A stretch of 64,000 nt of DNA, taken from assembly GCF_003944765.1 (NCBI RefSeq), contig NZ_RWIU01000007.1:1-64000 (forward strand). Direction: 5' to 3'. The position numbers were made by a program, and so were the translations under genes. The notes beneath the pieces were generated by a model. It ran no database searches. It was not told where the DNA came from and worked only from the letters and a program-made list of their open reading frames with translations. This stretch comes from Hymenobacter perfusus. GTDB taxonomy: Bacteria > Bacteroidota > Bacteroidia > Cytophagales > Hymenobacteraceae. Below, in pieces: positions 17,299 through 25,657 of the stretch; within the stretch, counting starts at the first letter, position 1; each line of letters starts with the position of its first letter.

Positions 17299-18560
17299 TA
17301 GCTTGTGAGTACGTCTTCGAGTACGGCCACCCACTGGCGGAAAATCTTTTCCCGGGTGAAATCCTGCATCCGCAGGCTGGCCAAGCGGCCCAGCCGTTCC
17401 CGCTCAACTTCGTCGCCGAGCAGCTGGTAGAGCGTTTCCGTCCACACGCGCTGGTCGGCGGCCAGGGTGGCGGGCTGGTTGAGCATGGGCATCAGCATCC
17501 CGAACTCGGCCTTTTCGGCGGCCCGGATGCCGGTGCGAAGCGTGCCAGTGCTGGGGGCCAGGATTTCGCGGGGCCCGGTGGGACAGTCGGTGGTTACGGC
17601 CGGCACGCCGCAAATCATGGCCTCGCCCAGCGCCATTGGGAAGCCTTCCCAAGCCGAGGGAAACACGAACAGCGAAGCCGGCCGGATGTACTTGAACGGG
17701 TTCTGCTGGAGACCCAGAAAATACACGTCGTAGTCGGGCGTGAGGGCGTCCTGGTTCCAGGCTTCGTACACCCGCAAACCCAGCTGCCGGGCGTGGCGGG
17801 TGAGGTCGTCGCGCAATTCCCCGTCGCCCACAAACACCAGCTTGGCTGGCCGCCGCTTGATGAGGGCGGCAAACGAATCGAGCAGCGGGGCCTGGTTTTT
17901 CTGGATGGTAAGGCGGCCGGAAGTGACGAGCACCGGCGCGGCATCATACACGGCCTGCTCCTGGGCCGTTAGCGGCTCCCGCGACTTCGCCTCAATCTGG
18001 GCGACTTCGAAGAAGTTGTTGATGGTGACCAGCTTTTCGGGCTTTACCCCAAAACCCTCAATCAGCTCCGGGTTAATGTCGCGGCTGACCGTCACGATTT
18101 TATCGGCGCGGTTGTAGAGGCCGGGCATGAGCACTTTCTTGCGCAGCCAGCCCACCAGGCCGGTAATGTTGCCATCGTGCAGTTTGGAGCCGTGGATGCA
18201 GAGCACTACTTTCTCGGAGCCTTTGCTGAGCAGGTTCACGTAGTCGGCTCCTTCCAGGTGGCTCACGCACACATCGGCCCGCAGGCGGCGCTTAAGGGCC
18301 CGGAGCCGCCCGATGCGGCGGCCGAAGTTGCGGATTTTGTCGGCCGGACTCCCGCCGCCATCCACTTCCAGACTCAGCATTTCGTTGCCGCTGGGGTACA
18401 TGTTGCCGCCTTCCAGGTTGAACACGGCTTCCGTCACCTGGTAATGCTTTGCCAGCTCCACGCTGTGGTCGTGGAACACGCGCTGCGCCCCGCCCAGGCC
18501 CAGGTTCGAAATCAGAAGGAGCAGGTTGCGGGCCGGCTTTGGGGAGGCAGGTGTACTCAT
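17298..18560 (-). CDS. GT4-family glycosyltransferase
   Basis: 420 residues from the chosen ATG at 18560 (MSTPASPKPARNLLLLIS); the frame is open 93 codons further, but that part is antisense to the upstream gene and low in hydrophobic order. SNLGLGGAQRVFHDHS is the acceptor-side glycine loop, and SAWEGFPMALGEAMICGVPAV the E-x7-E donor motif. The ATG overlaps the upstream stop as ATGA. Similar to GalNAc/galactosyl GT4 enzymes in outline; specificity unknown. Confidence 0.9.
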   Translation of the reverse strand: MSTPASPKPARNLLLLISNLGLGGAQRVFHDHSVELAKHYQVTEAVFNLEGGNMYPSGNEMLSLEVDGGGSPADKIRNFGRRIGRLRALKRRLRADVCVSHLEGADYVNLLSKGSEKVVLCIHGSKLHDGNITGLVGWLRKKVLMPGLYNRADKIVTVSRDINPELIEGFGVKPEKLVTINNFFEVAQIEAKSREPLTAQEQAVYDAAPVLVTSGRLTIQKNQAPLLDSFAALIKRRPAKLVFVGDGELRDDLTRHARQLGLRVYEAWNQDALTPDYDVYFLGLQQNPFKYIRPASLFVFPSAWEGFPMALGEAMICGVPAVTTDCPTGPREILAPSTGTLRTGIRAAEKAEFGMLMPMLNQPATLAADQRVWTETLYQLLGDEVERERLGRLASLRMQDFTREKIFRQWVAVLEDVLTS

Positions 18561-19771
18561 GCGGATTGGGGTTGGGCGGCGCGGGCCTGCCGGAAAAGGT
18601 CTTCGTAAGCGGCCAGACAGTGCTTCATGCGGAATTTCTCGAAAGCCAGCGGGGCACGTTGCTGATGCTCGGCCAGGAGCGCCGGCTCCGTCAGGTAGGC
18701 GCGCATGGCTTCCGTGAGTTGGTTGGGGTCGGTGAGCTGCCAGTTGGCCTGGTCCAGCACTACCCCAGCCAAACCAGCCTCGGAGTCCAGCATGGCCGGG
18801 ACCTCGCCAATGCGACTGGCAATAACGGGCTTGCCGCACGAGAGATATTCAGCAATGGAGTTGGGCAGGCTTTCGGCGTGGAAGTAACTGGGCAGCAACC
18901 CTACATCGAACAAATCAACCCAGTCGATGGGGTTGCGGGAAAAGCCGGTGAAGTGAATCCGTTCGTGTGGATGCTCCGCGCGCAGCTGGGTGAGGTAGTC
19001 ACTCTCCCCTACCAGCACCAGATGCAGCTCGGGGTGGGCAGCTTCCAGGGCCAGAAACGAGTTGACGGCGTGGGCCCAGCCTTTCTCCGGAATGCCCCGC
19101 GCTACCATCCCGAACACTTTAGCGTCGGCCGGGATACCCAGCGCGGACCGGGTATGCTGCGGTTTGTCGGCCGAAAACTGTCCGTCGAAGCCGTTGTAGA
19201 TCTTGCGGTTCAGCAGCTTATTCAACGGCCGGACGCCCTGCTGCTCGAATATTTCCAGGTTTTTGGCCGTGAGGTACACGACGGCCGCCGCCTGCTGCAA
19301 CGCGAAATTGCCCTTGGGCGTGACTTCTGGCGCATCAGTTTTGTGCAGAAACAGCTCGTAGCAGCCATGCATGGTGATAATCAGCGGAACCGCCAGCCCC
19401 TGCACCGCCTTGGCGGCCACGTAATCAGCCTTGATGGTGTGGCTGTTCACCACATCGGGCTGCAGGCGCTGAATCGTCTGGCGCAGGTGGCGGATAACCT
19501 GGTCCTCCCGCAGCCAGTCGGGGCGACCGAGGCGGCGGCCCAGCCCGGCGGCTTTGCGCAGCACCGCATCCAGCCCCGGCGACTCGGCCCCATAGGAAAC
19601 CACTGGCACATCGGGGGCCAGCTGCCGCACCAGGTTCTGGTTGACCAGGTGTGCGTACTGATCATACAAATGCACCTGGTGGCCGGCAACGTGCAAAGCC
19701 TGGGCCAGGCGTAAGGCGAAAGTCTGGGCGCCGCCGGTGCGCAGGTCTTCCAGAACAATGAGGATTTTCAT
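18557..19771 (-). CDS. GT4-family glycosyltransferase
   Basis: 404 residues from the chosen ATG at 19771 (MKILIVLEDLRTGGAQTFAL), 4 bases after the GT61 stop. GGAQTFALRLAQ is the acceptor-side loop; FHAESLPNSIAEYLSCGKPV carries E-x7-E. VFGMVARGIPEKGW is the start of the donor half. It overlaps the following GT4 gene by 4 bases. Typical cytoplasmic GT-B enzyme; sugar unknown. Confidence 0.9.
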   Translation of the reverse strand: MKILIVLEDLRTGGAQTFALRLAQALHVAGHQVHLYDQYAHLVNQNLVRQLAPDVPVVSYGAESPGLDAVLRKAAGLGRRLGRPDWLREDQVIRHLRQTIQRLQPDVVNSHTIKADYVAAKAVQGLAVPLIITMHGCYELFLHKTDAPEVTPKGNFALQQAAAVVYLTAKNLEIFEQQGVRPLNKLLNRKIYNGFDGQFSADKPQHTRSALGIPADAKVFGMVARGIPEKGWAHAVNSFLALEAAHPELHLVLVGESDYLTQLRAEHPHERIHFTGFSRNPIDWVDLFDVGLLPSYFHAESLPNSIAEYLSCGKPVIASRIGEVPAMLDSEAGLAGVVLDQANWQLTDPNQLTEAMRAYLTEPALLAEHQQRAPLAFEKFRMKHCLAAYEDLFRQARAAQPQSA

Positions 19772-19775
19772 AGCC

Positions 19776-20945
19776 TTAGGAAACAGCTGGGGCCGCCGGG
19801 AGTTCCGTGAGGCCATACACGCGCCCGGGGTGCTGGGTATTCAACATCCGCTCTACGGCCGCTTCCACGGCTGCTACATCCACCGGGTATTCTTTACCGT
19901 CGCGCATGGTGCCGCCCACAATCACATCGTAGTACTTCAGGCCCATCGTGTAGGCCTGCCAGTAATACAGCGGCTGCAAGTAGTTGCCGGGCATAATTTC
20001 GATGACGTGGCTGTGCGCGTAGTTCATGAAGAACTGCTGGATCATGCCGGCTCCGTGCAGAGCTACCATGTACTCGGTTTCCTGGAACAGCTGGGCCTGC
20101 TGCTCGATGGTGAGGTTTTCAGCAAACATTTCCTCGAAGCCGTGGCGCTTGAGCATGTCCACCACTTCCCGCTCGTTATCGAGGTAGCGGCCGTAGCGGT
20201 TCCGGTCCCGGTTCAGGAACACCTTGCGCCAAGGCTTCACGTCGGGCATGGCGTACAGCTCGCGCATGGTGCGCCAGGCGGCCGGGCTATACGGTGCAGT
20301 TTGCAGCTTATAGAGCTTTTTCACCTGCACCCACTCCTTATCCCCCACCACGTACCAGTTCAGCTGCCGCAGCTGGGTGCTGCGCTGGTACAGGTACTGG
20401 AAATACACCGTGTCGTACATCTGCTTGGTGATGAGCACGGGCGTATCCAGCGGCAGCTTGCTGCGTTCCAGCTGTTGGAGGCTGATGAGGGCATCTACCA
20501 AATGGTGGAAGTAGTTGCGGGTGGCCGAGCCATCGTACCAGATAGCCGTAGCCAGCTGGGTAGTTTTGGCCGGTCGCAGCAGGTAAGGCAGAATGTACGG
20601 GTATTGCCGGTCGTGCTTATACACTACGGTTTGCTCCACCACTTCCCGTCCAGCCCGGATGCCCAACAGCCGCTCCGGCTCCAGCAACACGTCGTCTACT
20701 TCCACCACAAAGCTTTCCTGCATAGTCCAGCGCTTGTTGTCCTCGGCAATGAACTTGGTGAATACCGGATCCGCGAATTGCGTGGGCACGTTGGCAAACA
20801 CGTCGTCGGTTTCGCGGTACAGGTAGCGGAAGCCCGCGCCTTCGGCCCGGTTGGTCCAGTAGCTGGCCGCCGCTTTGCGGCCCAAGCCGGTACGCCAGAG
20901 TACGGTGCGGGTGGCTTTGTTGAGGAAGCTGGAAACTGAGGTCAT
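19776..20945 (-). CDS. GT61-family (DUF563-like) glycosyltransferase
   Basis: 389 residues from the chosen ATG at 20945 (MTSVSSFLNKATRTVLW); the frame is open 197 codons further upstream, but that overlaps the flippase gene and is a shadow. The DUF563 signature is visible: NYFHHLVDAL near the middle, RKVFLNRDRNRYGRYLDNE, then YMVALHGAGM and the acidic end HVIEIMPGNY. Family members include plant and bacterial xylosyl and arabinosyl transferases; with UDP-xylose made by this locus a xylosyltransferase is possible but unproven. A hairpin at 20958-20979 precedes the gene. Confidence 0.8.
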   Translation of the reverse strand: MTSVSSFLNKATRTVLWRTGLGRKAAASYWTNRAEGAGFRYLYRETDDVFANVPTQFADPVFTKFIAEDNKRWTMQESFVVEVDDVLLEPERLLGIRAGREVVEQTVVYKHDRQYPYILPYLLRPAKTTQLATAIWYDGSATRNYFHHLVDALISLQQLERSKLPLDTPVLITKQMYDTVYFQYLYQRSTQLRQLNWYVVGDKEWVQVKKLYKLQTAPYSPAAWRTMRELYAMPDVKPWRKVFLNRDRNRYGRYLDNEREVVDMLKRHGFEEMFAENLTIEQQAQLFQETEYMVALHGAGMIQQFFMNYAHSHVIEIMPGNYLQPLYYWQAYTMGLKYYDVIVGGTMRDGKEYPVDVAAVEAAVERMLNTQHPGRVYGLTELPAAPAVS

Positions 20946-20953
20946 AGCATGCG

Positions 20954-20979
20954 AGAAAACGGCCGCGTGAGCGGCCGTT
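20954..20979 (-). terminator. Terminator-like hairpin inside the operon, between wzx and GT61
   Basis: AACGGCCGC (20958-20966) pairs exactly with GCGGCCGTT (20971-20979) around a 4-base loop. In the direction of transcription it is followed by TTCTCGC, a weak T-tract. It fills most of the 38-base gap, so it may lower expression of the last four genes. Confidence 0.5.
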
Positions 20980-20983
20980 AGGG

Positions 20984-22531
20984 TTAAGATTGAACGAGCA
21001 GGTAGCGGCGAAAACGCGGCGGCACGTATTCGCCCAACGGCTTGCGCAGATACACCAGCCACACGAAGATGCCCATCAGCAACGACACTACCGCCCCAAT
21101 GGGCAGGAACCACAGCCAGTTGTTGAAGAACGGCATTGCATCCAGGGCCCTGACCAGGAAGTAAATGGCCACGCCCGCCGCGCTGACGCCCAGTGTAGGC
21201 CCCAGAATGGGACGTACCAGGGAGTCCATCATCGAAATTTCGAGGTGCTTGCGCAGCAGATATGGTACGTACCATACCGAGGTGAGCAGGGCCGCCAGAA
21301 TAGTCCCGAGCAGAATGCCGCTCATGCCCATTTTGTAGCCCAGCCCGATGGATAAAGTCAGGTTGAGGGCAGCTTCTATCATGGCAGCAAAACTCAGGGG
21401 GCGGGCAATGCCTTTGGCATTCAGGAAAAACACCCCGGTGCGGGTAATGGTTTGCTGCACCATGATGATCAGGGCCAGTACCAGCACCTGCTGCCCGGCG
21501 AAGAAATCGGGGCCAACCCACAGGCGGATAAACCACTCATCCAGGGCCAGCATCAGCCAGAAGGCCGCCAGACTCATCACCACAATCAGCAGCATCATCC
21601 GGTGGAAGTACACCCGGGCCCGCGCTGGACCTTCGTGCACCACAATTTCAGCTACGGCGGGCAGGGCGTTTTCGGTCACGCGACCCAGCAGGTTCATACC
21701 CACTTCCGGAATGCGCACCGTGAGCGAAAACACCGCCACCAGAGCCAACGACAGCACTTTGCCAATCACTAGGCGGTCGGTGTACAGAATAACCTGCGTG
21801 GCCAGCCCGTGCAGAAACATAAAAAAACCGTAGCCCAGCATGGAGTGCGTCAGGGCCTTATCGTAAAACCTGGGGCTAATGCGCACGTTGGGATAGTAGC
21901 GCCGCAGCAGCCAGATCTGCACAATGCCGTTGCCGAACAGCTGGAACAGATTGGCGTACACGAACGTCCACAGGCCCACGCCGCGCCAGAGTAGCAGCAG
22001 CGTCAGGCCGGTAGTGAGCAGGTTGACGGCAAAGATGGGCGTAGCAATGAGGGCCTGCCGGTGATGGGCGAAGAAGATACCGCCCAGGCCACGCTGGATG
22101 AACTGCCCGCCCACCAGCAAACTCAGGGTAATAATGATGGGCACGGCCGGGGCCGCCAGTTCGGGCCGCAGGTCGTAGGCTTTGGGCAGCAAGGGCGCCA
22201 GGCTAATACCCAGAATAGCTACCAGCAGCCCAAACCCCGCCGCCACCAGCACCCCCGTCGACATGATGCGGTTCACCATTAGACGGTTGTGCTCGTCGTC
22301 GCCCCGGTGCAGTGCCAGGTTGCGGATAACGGCCGAAGACAGGCCGAAATCAAACAGGGCCAGGTAGTTAACTATTTGAAAGAAGATAATAGACAACCCA
22401 TAGGCATCCTTATCCAGGTATTTGACCATCAAAGGCGTGCTGACGATGGACACCACCATCGAAATGATGGTGAAGGCCTGCGTCGAGACAGTACCCCAGA
22501 AGGCAGATTTAGTACGGGAAATTTCAGCCAT
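20984..22531 (-). CDS. wzx: Wzx-type lipid-linked oligosaccharide flippase
   Basis: 515 residues with about 12-14 hydrophobic segments spread over the whole length. The N-terminal SAFWGTVSTQAFTIISMVVSIVSTPLMVKYLD is typical of MATE-like polysaccharide exporters (Polysacc_synt family), followed by AYGLSIIFFQIVNYLALFDFG. It moves undecaprenyl-PP-linked repeat units to the periplasmic face. Its presence implies a Wzy-dependent glycan, while the same operon also encodes an ABC export pair. No gene in the locus is clearly Wzy; the membrane proteins at 8901-10283 and 37640-39184 are candidates. Confidence 0.88.
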   Translation of the reverse strand: MAEISRTKSAFWGTVSTQAFTIISMVVSIVSTPLMVKYLDKDAYGLSIIFFQIVNYLALFDFGLSSAVIRNLALHRGDDEHNRLMVNRIMSTGVLVAAGFGLLVAILGISLAPLLPKAYDLRPELAAPAVPIIITLSLLVGGQFIQRGLGGIFFAHHRQALIATPIFAVNLLTTGLTLLLLWRGVGLWTFVYANLFQLFGNGIVQIWLLRRYYPNVRISPRFYDKALTHSMLGYGFFMFLHGLATQVILYTDRLVIGKVLSLALVAVFSLTVRIPEVGMNLLGRVTENALPAVAEIVVHEGPARARVYFHRMMLLIVVMSLAAFWLMLALDEWFIRLWVGPDFFAGQQVLVLALIIMVQQTITRTGVFFLNAKGIARPLSFAAMIEAALNLTLSIGLGYKMGMSGILLGTILAALLTSVWYVPYLLRKHLEISMMDSLVRPILGPTLGVSAAGVAIYFLVRALDAMPFFNNWLWFLPIGAVVSLLMGIFVWLVYLRKPLGEYVPPRFRRYLLVQS

Positions 22532-22569
22532 GAAAAACTACTGGTAACAATCGGAAGCCCCGAAGAGCT

Positions 22570-23499
22570 TCAACGACCTGTTGCACGGCGCAGGGCCGTG
22601 TATTTTACTCCAAGCCGCGCCATTAGCCAGAATAATGCCGTTTTGGGCAGGCGGGTTTCCCGGAAGGCAAACCACAAACGAGCCGGCGCTTCCGGCCCTT
22701 GGCTGGCGTAGTAATGCTCGGCATGATCGGCCAGGCTGTGCCGGGCAGCGGCCCATTCCTCCGCACCTTCGAAGTAGCCTTTCCGGTAAATCCGGAAATA
22801 GGTTTCGTTGAGGGCTAGTTTGTTGGTATGTATAGCCGAACGGTCATGCACCCGGTACGAGCCCAGCACGGCCGGCAGGTAGGCAAAATGGAATGTTCGG
22901 GAAATCCGTAGCCACATGTCCAGGTCCTCCGAAAACAACGTTTCATCATGCGGCCCCACTGCTTCTAATGCCTCCCGCCGAACGGTAGTCGTAAGAGTAG
23001 GCAGATACAGGCCCCGCAGCAATGGCACAATCAGGTTACCCTCAGGCGGCGCATCGGCATAAGCCGGGTTGAAGTAGCGCAGGAAGCTGGGAGCCATTTC
23101 ATGCCCATCGGCATCAATCAGGCGACAATCAGCATACACCGCTCCACAACGCGGCCCCCGGCGGTCAAACTCCGCCACCGTCTGCGCAATGAGGTCCGGA
23201 TCGAGCACGTCATCGGAACCTACCAATGACACGTATTGGCCGGTTGCCAACTGGGTGCACTCGCTGAACGTGCGAACTACGCCCTGGTTTTTTTCGTGCT
23301 GAACGAAGATAACCGGATACCCAGTTTGCCTGGTCCAGTTTTCTACTACTTCAGCGGAATTATCGGTAGAGCAATCATCTACCACAATCAGCTCAATTGC
23401 CGGATAGGTTTGCGCCCGTACACTATCCAGTAATGTTACCAGGTAACGTGCGTTGTTGTAAGAGCCAATACCAATACTGACAACAGGATGATTCATCAT
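22570..23499 (-). CDS. GT2-family glycosyltransferase
   Basis: 309 residues, GT-A fold. VSIGIGSYNNARYLVTLLDSV and IVVDDCSTDNS form the nucleotide-binding half, and LVGSDDVLDPD gives the DxD-type metal site. FSEDLDMWLRISRTF holds the catalytic ED region. No membrane segment, so it acts at the cytoplasmic face. The start is one of two adjacent ATGs (23499/23496) immediately after the stop of the acetyltransferase gene. Confidence 0.9.
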   Translation of the reverse strand: MMNHPVVSIGIGSYNNARYLVTLLDSVRAQTYPAIELIVVDDCSTDNSAEVVENWTRQTGYPVIFVQHEKNQGVVRTFSECTQLATGQYVSLVGSDDVLDPDLIAQTVAEFDRRGPRCGAVYADCRLIDADGHEMAPSFLRYFNPAYADAPPEGNLIVPLLRGLYLPTLTTTVRREALEAVGPHDETLFSEDLDMWLRISRTFHFAYLPAVLGSYRVHDRSAIHTNKLALNETYFRIYRKGYFEGAEEWAAARHSLADHAEHYYASQGPEAPARLWFAFRETRLPKTALFWLMARLGVKYTALRRATGR

Positions 23500-24084
23500 T
23501 TATAGGCTTTCTGGAACTAGGCCGTGCGCGGCTTCACGATAGCGCCGGCCCGTGGCGGGCGACACCCAATAGCCAGACTCCTCAGCCGCCACCAGTTTCT
23601 GGCCTTGCTCATCGATCCAGCCATGTTGCCGGGCGGGGTTACCGTATACCAGAGCGTAATCTTTCACGTCCCGCGTAACCGCCGAGGCGATGCCCGTTAG
23701 TGCGTAGCGCCCTACGGTTACCCCCGCCAGAATGGTGGAATTGGCACCCAAAGAGCAGCCGTATTTGAGAACGGTTTTAGCCAGAACAAATTCCTTGTTC
23801 TTACTACGCGGCCGTACATCGTTGGTAAACACCACGTTGGGGCCGATAAACACATTATCTTCGGCCGTAATACCAGTCCAGAGGTAGACGCCGCACTTAA
23901 GCGTCACGTTGGAGCCGATTACCACACCGTTTTCAATGAAACAATGGTCGCAGATATTGCAGTCGGATCCGATTTGGACTCCGTCCAGCACGTGTACAAA
24001 CGCCCAGATAGTAGTTCCAAAGCCGATATCTTTAGTATCGACTATAGAGCTGGGATGAATGTAGTAAGGCGTTTTATCGGCCAT
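23500..24084 (-). CDS. Hexapeptide-repeat acetyltransferase for a 3-amino-dideoxy sugar (QdtC/FdtC-like)
   Basis: 194 residues. Left-handed beta-helix repeats run from about 10 to 150 (IGSDCNICDHCFIENGVVIG, VTLKCGVYLWTGITAEDNVFIG, GANSTILAGVTVG), ending with YGNPARQHGW. The tail has DEQGQKL. It lies directly after the ketoisomerase and aminotransferase genes, as in QdtABC/FdtABC sets, so it is expected to use acetyl-CoA to make dTDP-3-acetamido-3,6-dideoxyhexose. Which epimer is made cannot be told from the sequence alone. Confidence 0.85.
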   Translation of the reverse strand: MADKTPYYIHPSSIVDTKDIGFGTTIWAFVHVLDGVQIGSDCNICDHCFIENGVVIGSNVTLKCGVYLWTGITAEDNVFIGPNVVFTNDVRPRSKNKEFVLAKTVLKYGCSLGANSTILAGVTVGRYALTGIASAVTRDVKDYALVYGNPARQHGWIDEQGQKLVAAEESGYWVSPATGRRYREAAHGLVPESL

Positions 24085-24093
24085 AGCAAACGT

Positions 24094-24504
24094 TTACTGA
24101 GTGATGGGGGGCAATGCGCGAAACACTTCGTAGTCACGGATGTAATCCGCTTCCTGGTATTCCTCGGAGGCAAGGCTGAGCAGTACCGCACCCTCCGTAA
24201 AGGTCATTGTGTGCCAGCACAACCGGGGCACCAGCAATCCTTGACTCGGATCCGTCAACTCCACGGTGGCACGGTGTCCGCCAGGCCATTCCAACTCAAA
24301 GCGAATAGAGCCGTTCACCGCGAAAATCAGCTGATCCAGCTCATAGTGCGCGTGATGGCCCCGAATGATAGTAGTGGGCGTCAGGTAAGTCCAGTACACC
24401 CGCTTGACAGGAAATGGTAACGCCTTATTTTCTGCTATGCTAAGAAAGCCGATGGAATCATCGCCTAGCTTCTTAAGCGGAAAAAGTTGAGGAGTGGGTG
24501 TCAT
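24094..24504 (-). CDS. dTDP-4-keto-6-deoxyglucose 3,4-ketoisomerase (FdtA/QdtA-like)
   Basis: 136 residues, cupin fold of the WxcM-like family. RGHHAHYELDQLIFAVNGSI at 48-67 carries the conserved RGxHAH catalytic histidines, and VPRLCWHTMTF is the second cupin motif. The family moves the keto group from C4 to C3 of dTDP-4-keto-6-deoxyglucose. The next gene upstream, 3 bases away, encodes the matching 3-aminotransferase and the next one downstream the acetyltransferase. A paralogue lies at 39225-39626. Confidence 0.88.
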   Translation of the reverse strand: MTPTPQLFPLKKLGDDSIGFLSIAENKALPFPVKRVYWTYLTPTTIIRGHHAHYELDQLIFAVNGSIRFELEWPGGHRATVELTDPSQGLLVPRLCWHTMTFTEGAVLLSLASEEYQEADYIRDYEVFRALPPITQ

Positions 24505-24507
24505 TAT

Positions 24508-25611
24508 CTAGTTGAAAAACGAACGAACTGCTTCGGCAACCGCCAGTATGTGCTCCTCCGTCATGCCAGGCCACATGGGTAGACTAAGGCTGGTAGCGGC
24601 TAGTTCTTCCGCAATCGGATACTGGCCGACTGTCATCTGCAGATGGGCATACGCTTGCTGCAGGTGCGGCGGTACCGGATAGTGAATGAGGGTGCCAACG
24701 CCCTGCGCCGTCAGGTGCTGCTGCAAAGCGTCGCGCCGGGCTGTGCGTACCACATAGAGGTGGTAAACGTGGGTGCTGCCGGCGGCTACCACGGGTAATT
24801 GCAGCCCCTCGATACCAGCCAGTAACTCGGTGTAGCGGGCGGCTACTTGCTGGCGCTGGGCGGTCCAGTCGGGCAGATATGGTAGCTTCACCGATAGTAC
24901 GGCCGCCTGCATCTCATCCAGCCGGGAATTGTAGCCGATTACTTCGTTGTAGTATTTTTTCTGGGAGCCGTAGTTGCGCAGGCTGCGCAGGCGTTGGGCT
25001 ACTTCCGCGTCGTTGGTGGTGATAGCACCACCGTCGCCGAGAGCCCCCAGGTTTTTGCCGGGGTAGAAGCTCGTGCCGTTGGCGTTACCGAAGCTGCCGG
25101 TTACGCCTCCATCGGCGGTGGCGCCCTGGGCCTGGGCATTATCTTCCACTACCACCAGATTGTGGCGGCGGGCAATATCCATGATGGCCGTCATCTCGCA
25201 GGCCTGCCCGTACAGGTGCACGGGCATAATAGCTTTAGTACGCGGCGTAATGGCCGCCTCAATCAGCGCCGGGTCGAGGTTGTAGGTAGCCGCGTTGGGC
25301 TCCACCGGCACCGGCGTAGCCCCCACGAACGACACCGCCAGCCAGGTGGCGATATAGGTATTGGAAGGCACGATTACCTCATCGCCGGGCCCAATGTTGA
25401 GGGTAATCAAGGACAGATGCAGGGCATCTAGGCCATTGGCCACGCCAATGCAGTTTTCTACCTGATTGAAAGCGGCGTAAGCGGCTTCAAAATCAGTTAC
25501 GGATTGGCCCAGTACGTACCATTGGCTATCATAAACACGAGCAATGGCAGCCAGCACTTCTTCCCGAATAGGGTGATGCTGGGGCGAGAAAGAGAGGAAT
25601 GGAATCTGCAT
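24508..25611 (-). CDS. dTDP-3-keto-6-deoxyhexose 3-aminotransferase (QdtB/FdtB-like)
   Basis: 367 residues, DegT/DnrJ/EryC1 fold. K186 in SFYPGKNLGALGDGG forms the PLP aldimine; D157 in VVEDNAQAQGA binds the ring. QIPFLSF near the start and YNSRLDEMQAA are typical of the 3-amino sugar branch. It converts dTDP-3-keto-6-deoxyhexose to the 3-amino sugar using glutamate. The start ATG at 25611 is 21 bases after a TACCTTTG box, so this gene may begin its own transcript (aminotransferase, ketoisomerase, acetyltransferase, GT2, Wzx). Confidence 0.9.
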   Translation of the reverse strand: MQIPFLSFSPQHHPIREEVLAAIARVYDSQWYVLGQSVTDFEAAYAAFNQVENCIGVANGLDALHLSLITLNIGPGDEVIVPSNTYIATWLAVSFVGATPVPVEPNAATYNLDPALIEAAITPRTKAIMPVHLYGQACEMTAIMDIARRHNLVVVEDNAQAQGATADGGVTGSFGNANGTSFYPGKNLGALGDGGAITTNDAEVAQRLRSLRNYGSQKKYYNEVIGYNSRLDEMQAAVLSVKLPYLPDWTAQRQQVAARYTELLAGIEGLQLPVVAAGSTHVYHLYVVRTARRDALQQHLTAQGVGTLIHYPVPPHLQQAYAHLQMTVGQYPIAEELAATSLSLPMWPGMTEEHILAVAEAVRSFFN

Positions 25612-25632
25612 GAGCGGTTAAAAATCGGAGGG

Positions 25633-25640
25633 CAAAGGTA
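25633..25640 (-). promoter_or_regulatory. Candidate internal -7 box before the 3-amino sugar genes
   Basis: The minus strand reads TACCTTTG in the 46-base gap between the GT4 gene and the aminotransferase gene, 21 bases before ATG 25611. It suggests that the 3-amino sugar and flippase genes can be expressed separately. Confidence 0.5.
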
Positions 25641-25657
25641 CGGGTTGTCCGGCCAAA

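Noticed and set aside
18561..18839. 93-codon extension of the GT4 gene at 17298-18560
   Set aside because: It overlaps the upstream GT4 gene in another frame, while the ATGA overlap at 18557-18560 is the usual coupling.
18449..19714. Open frame of 421 codons on the plus strand
   Set aside because: Antisense to the GT4 gene at 18557-19771; composition is shadow-like and no domain is seen.
20946..21536. 197-codon upstream extension of the GT61 gene
   Set aside because: It lies antiparallel in frame to nothing known and runs over the flippase gene on the same strand; GT61 homology begins at the ATG at 20945.
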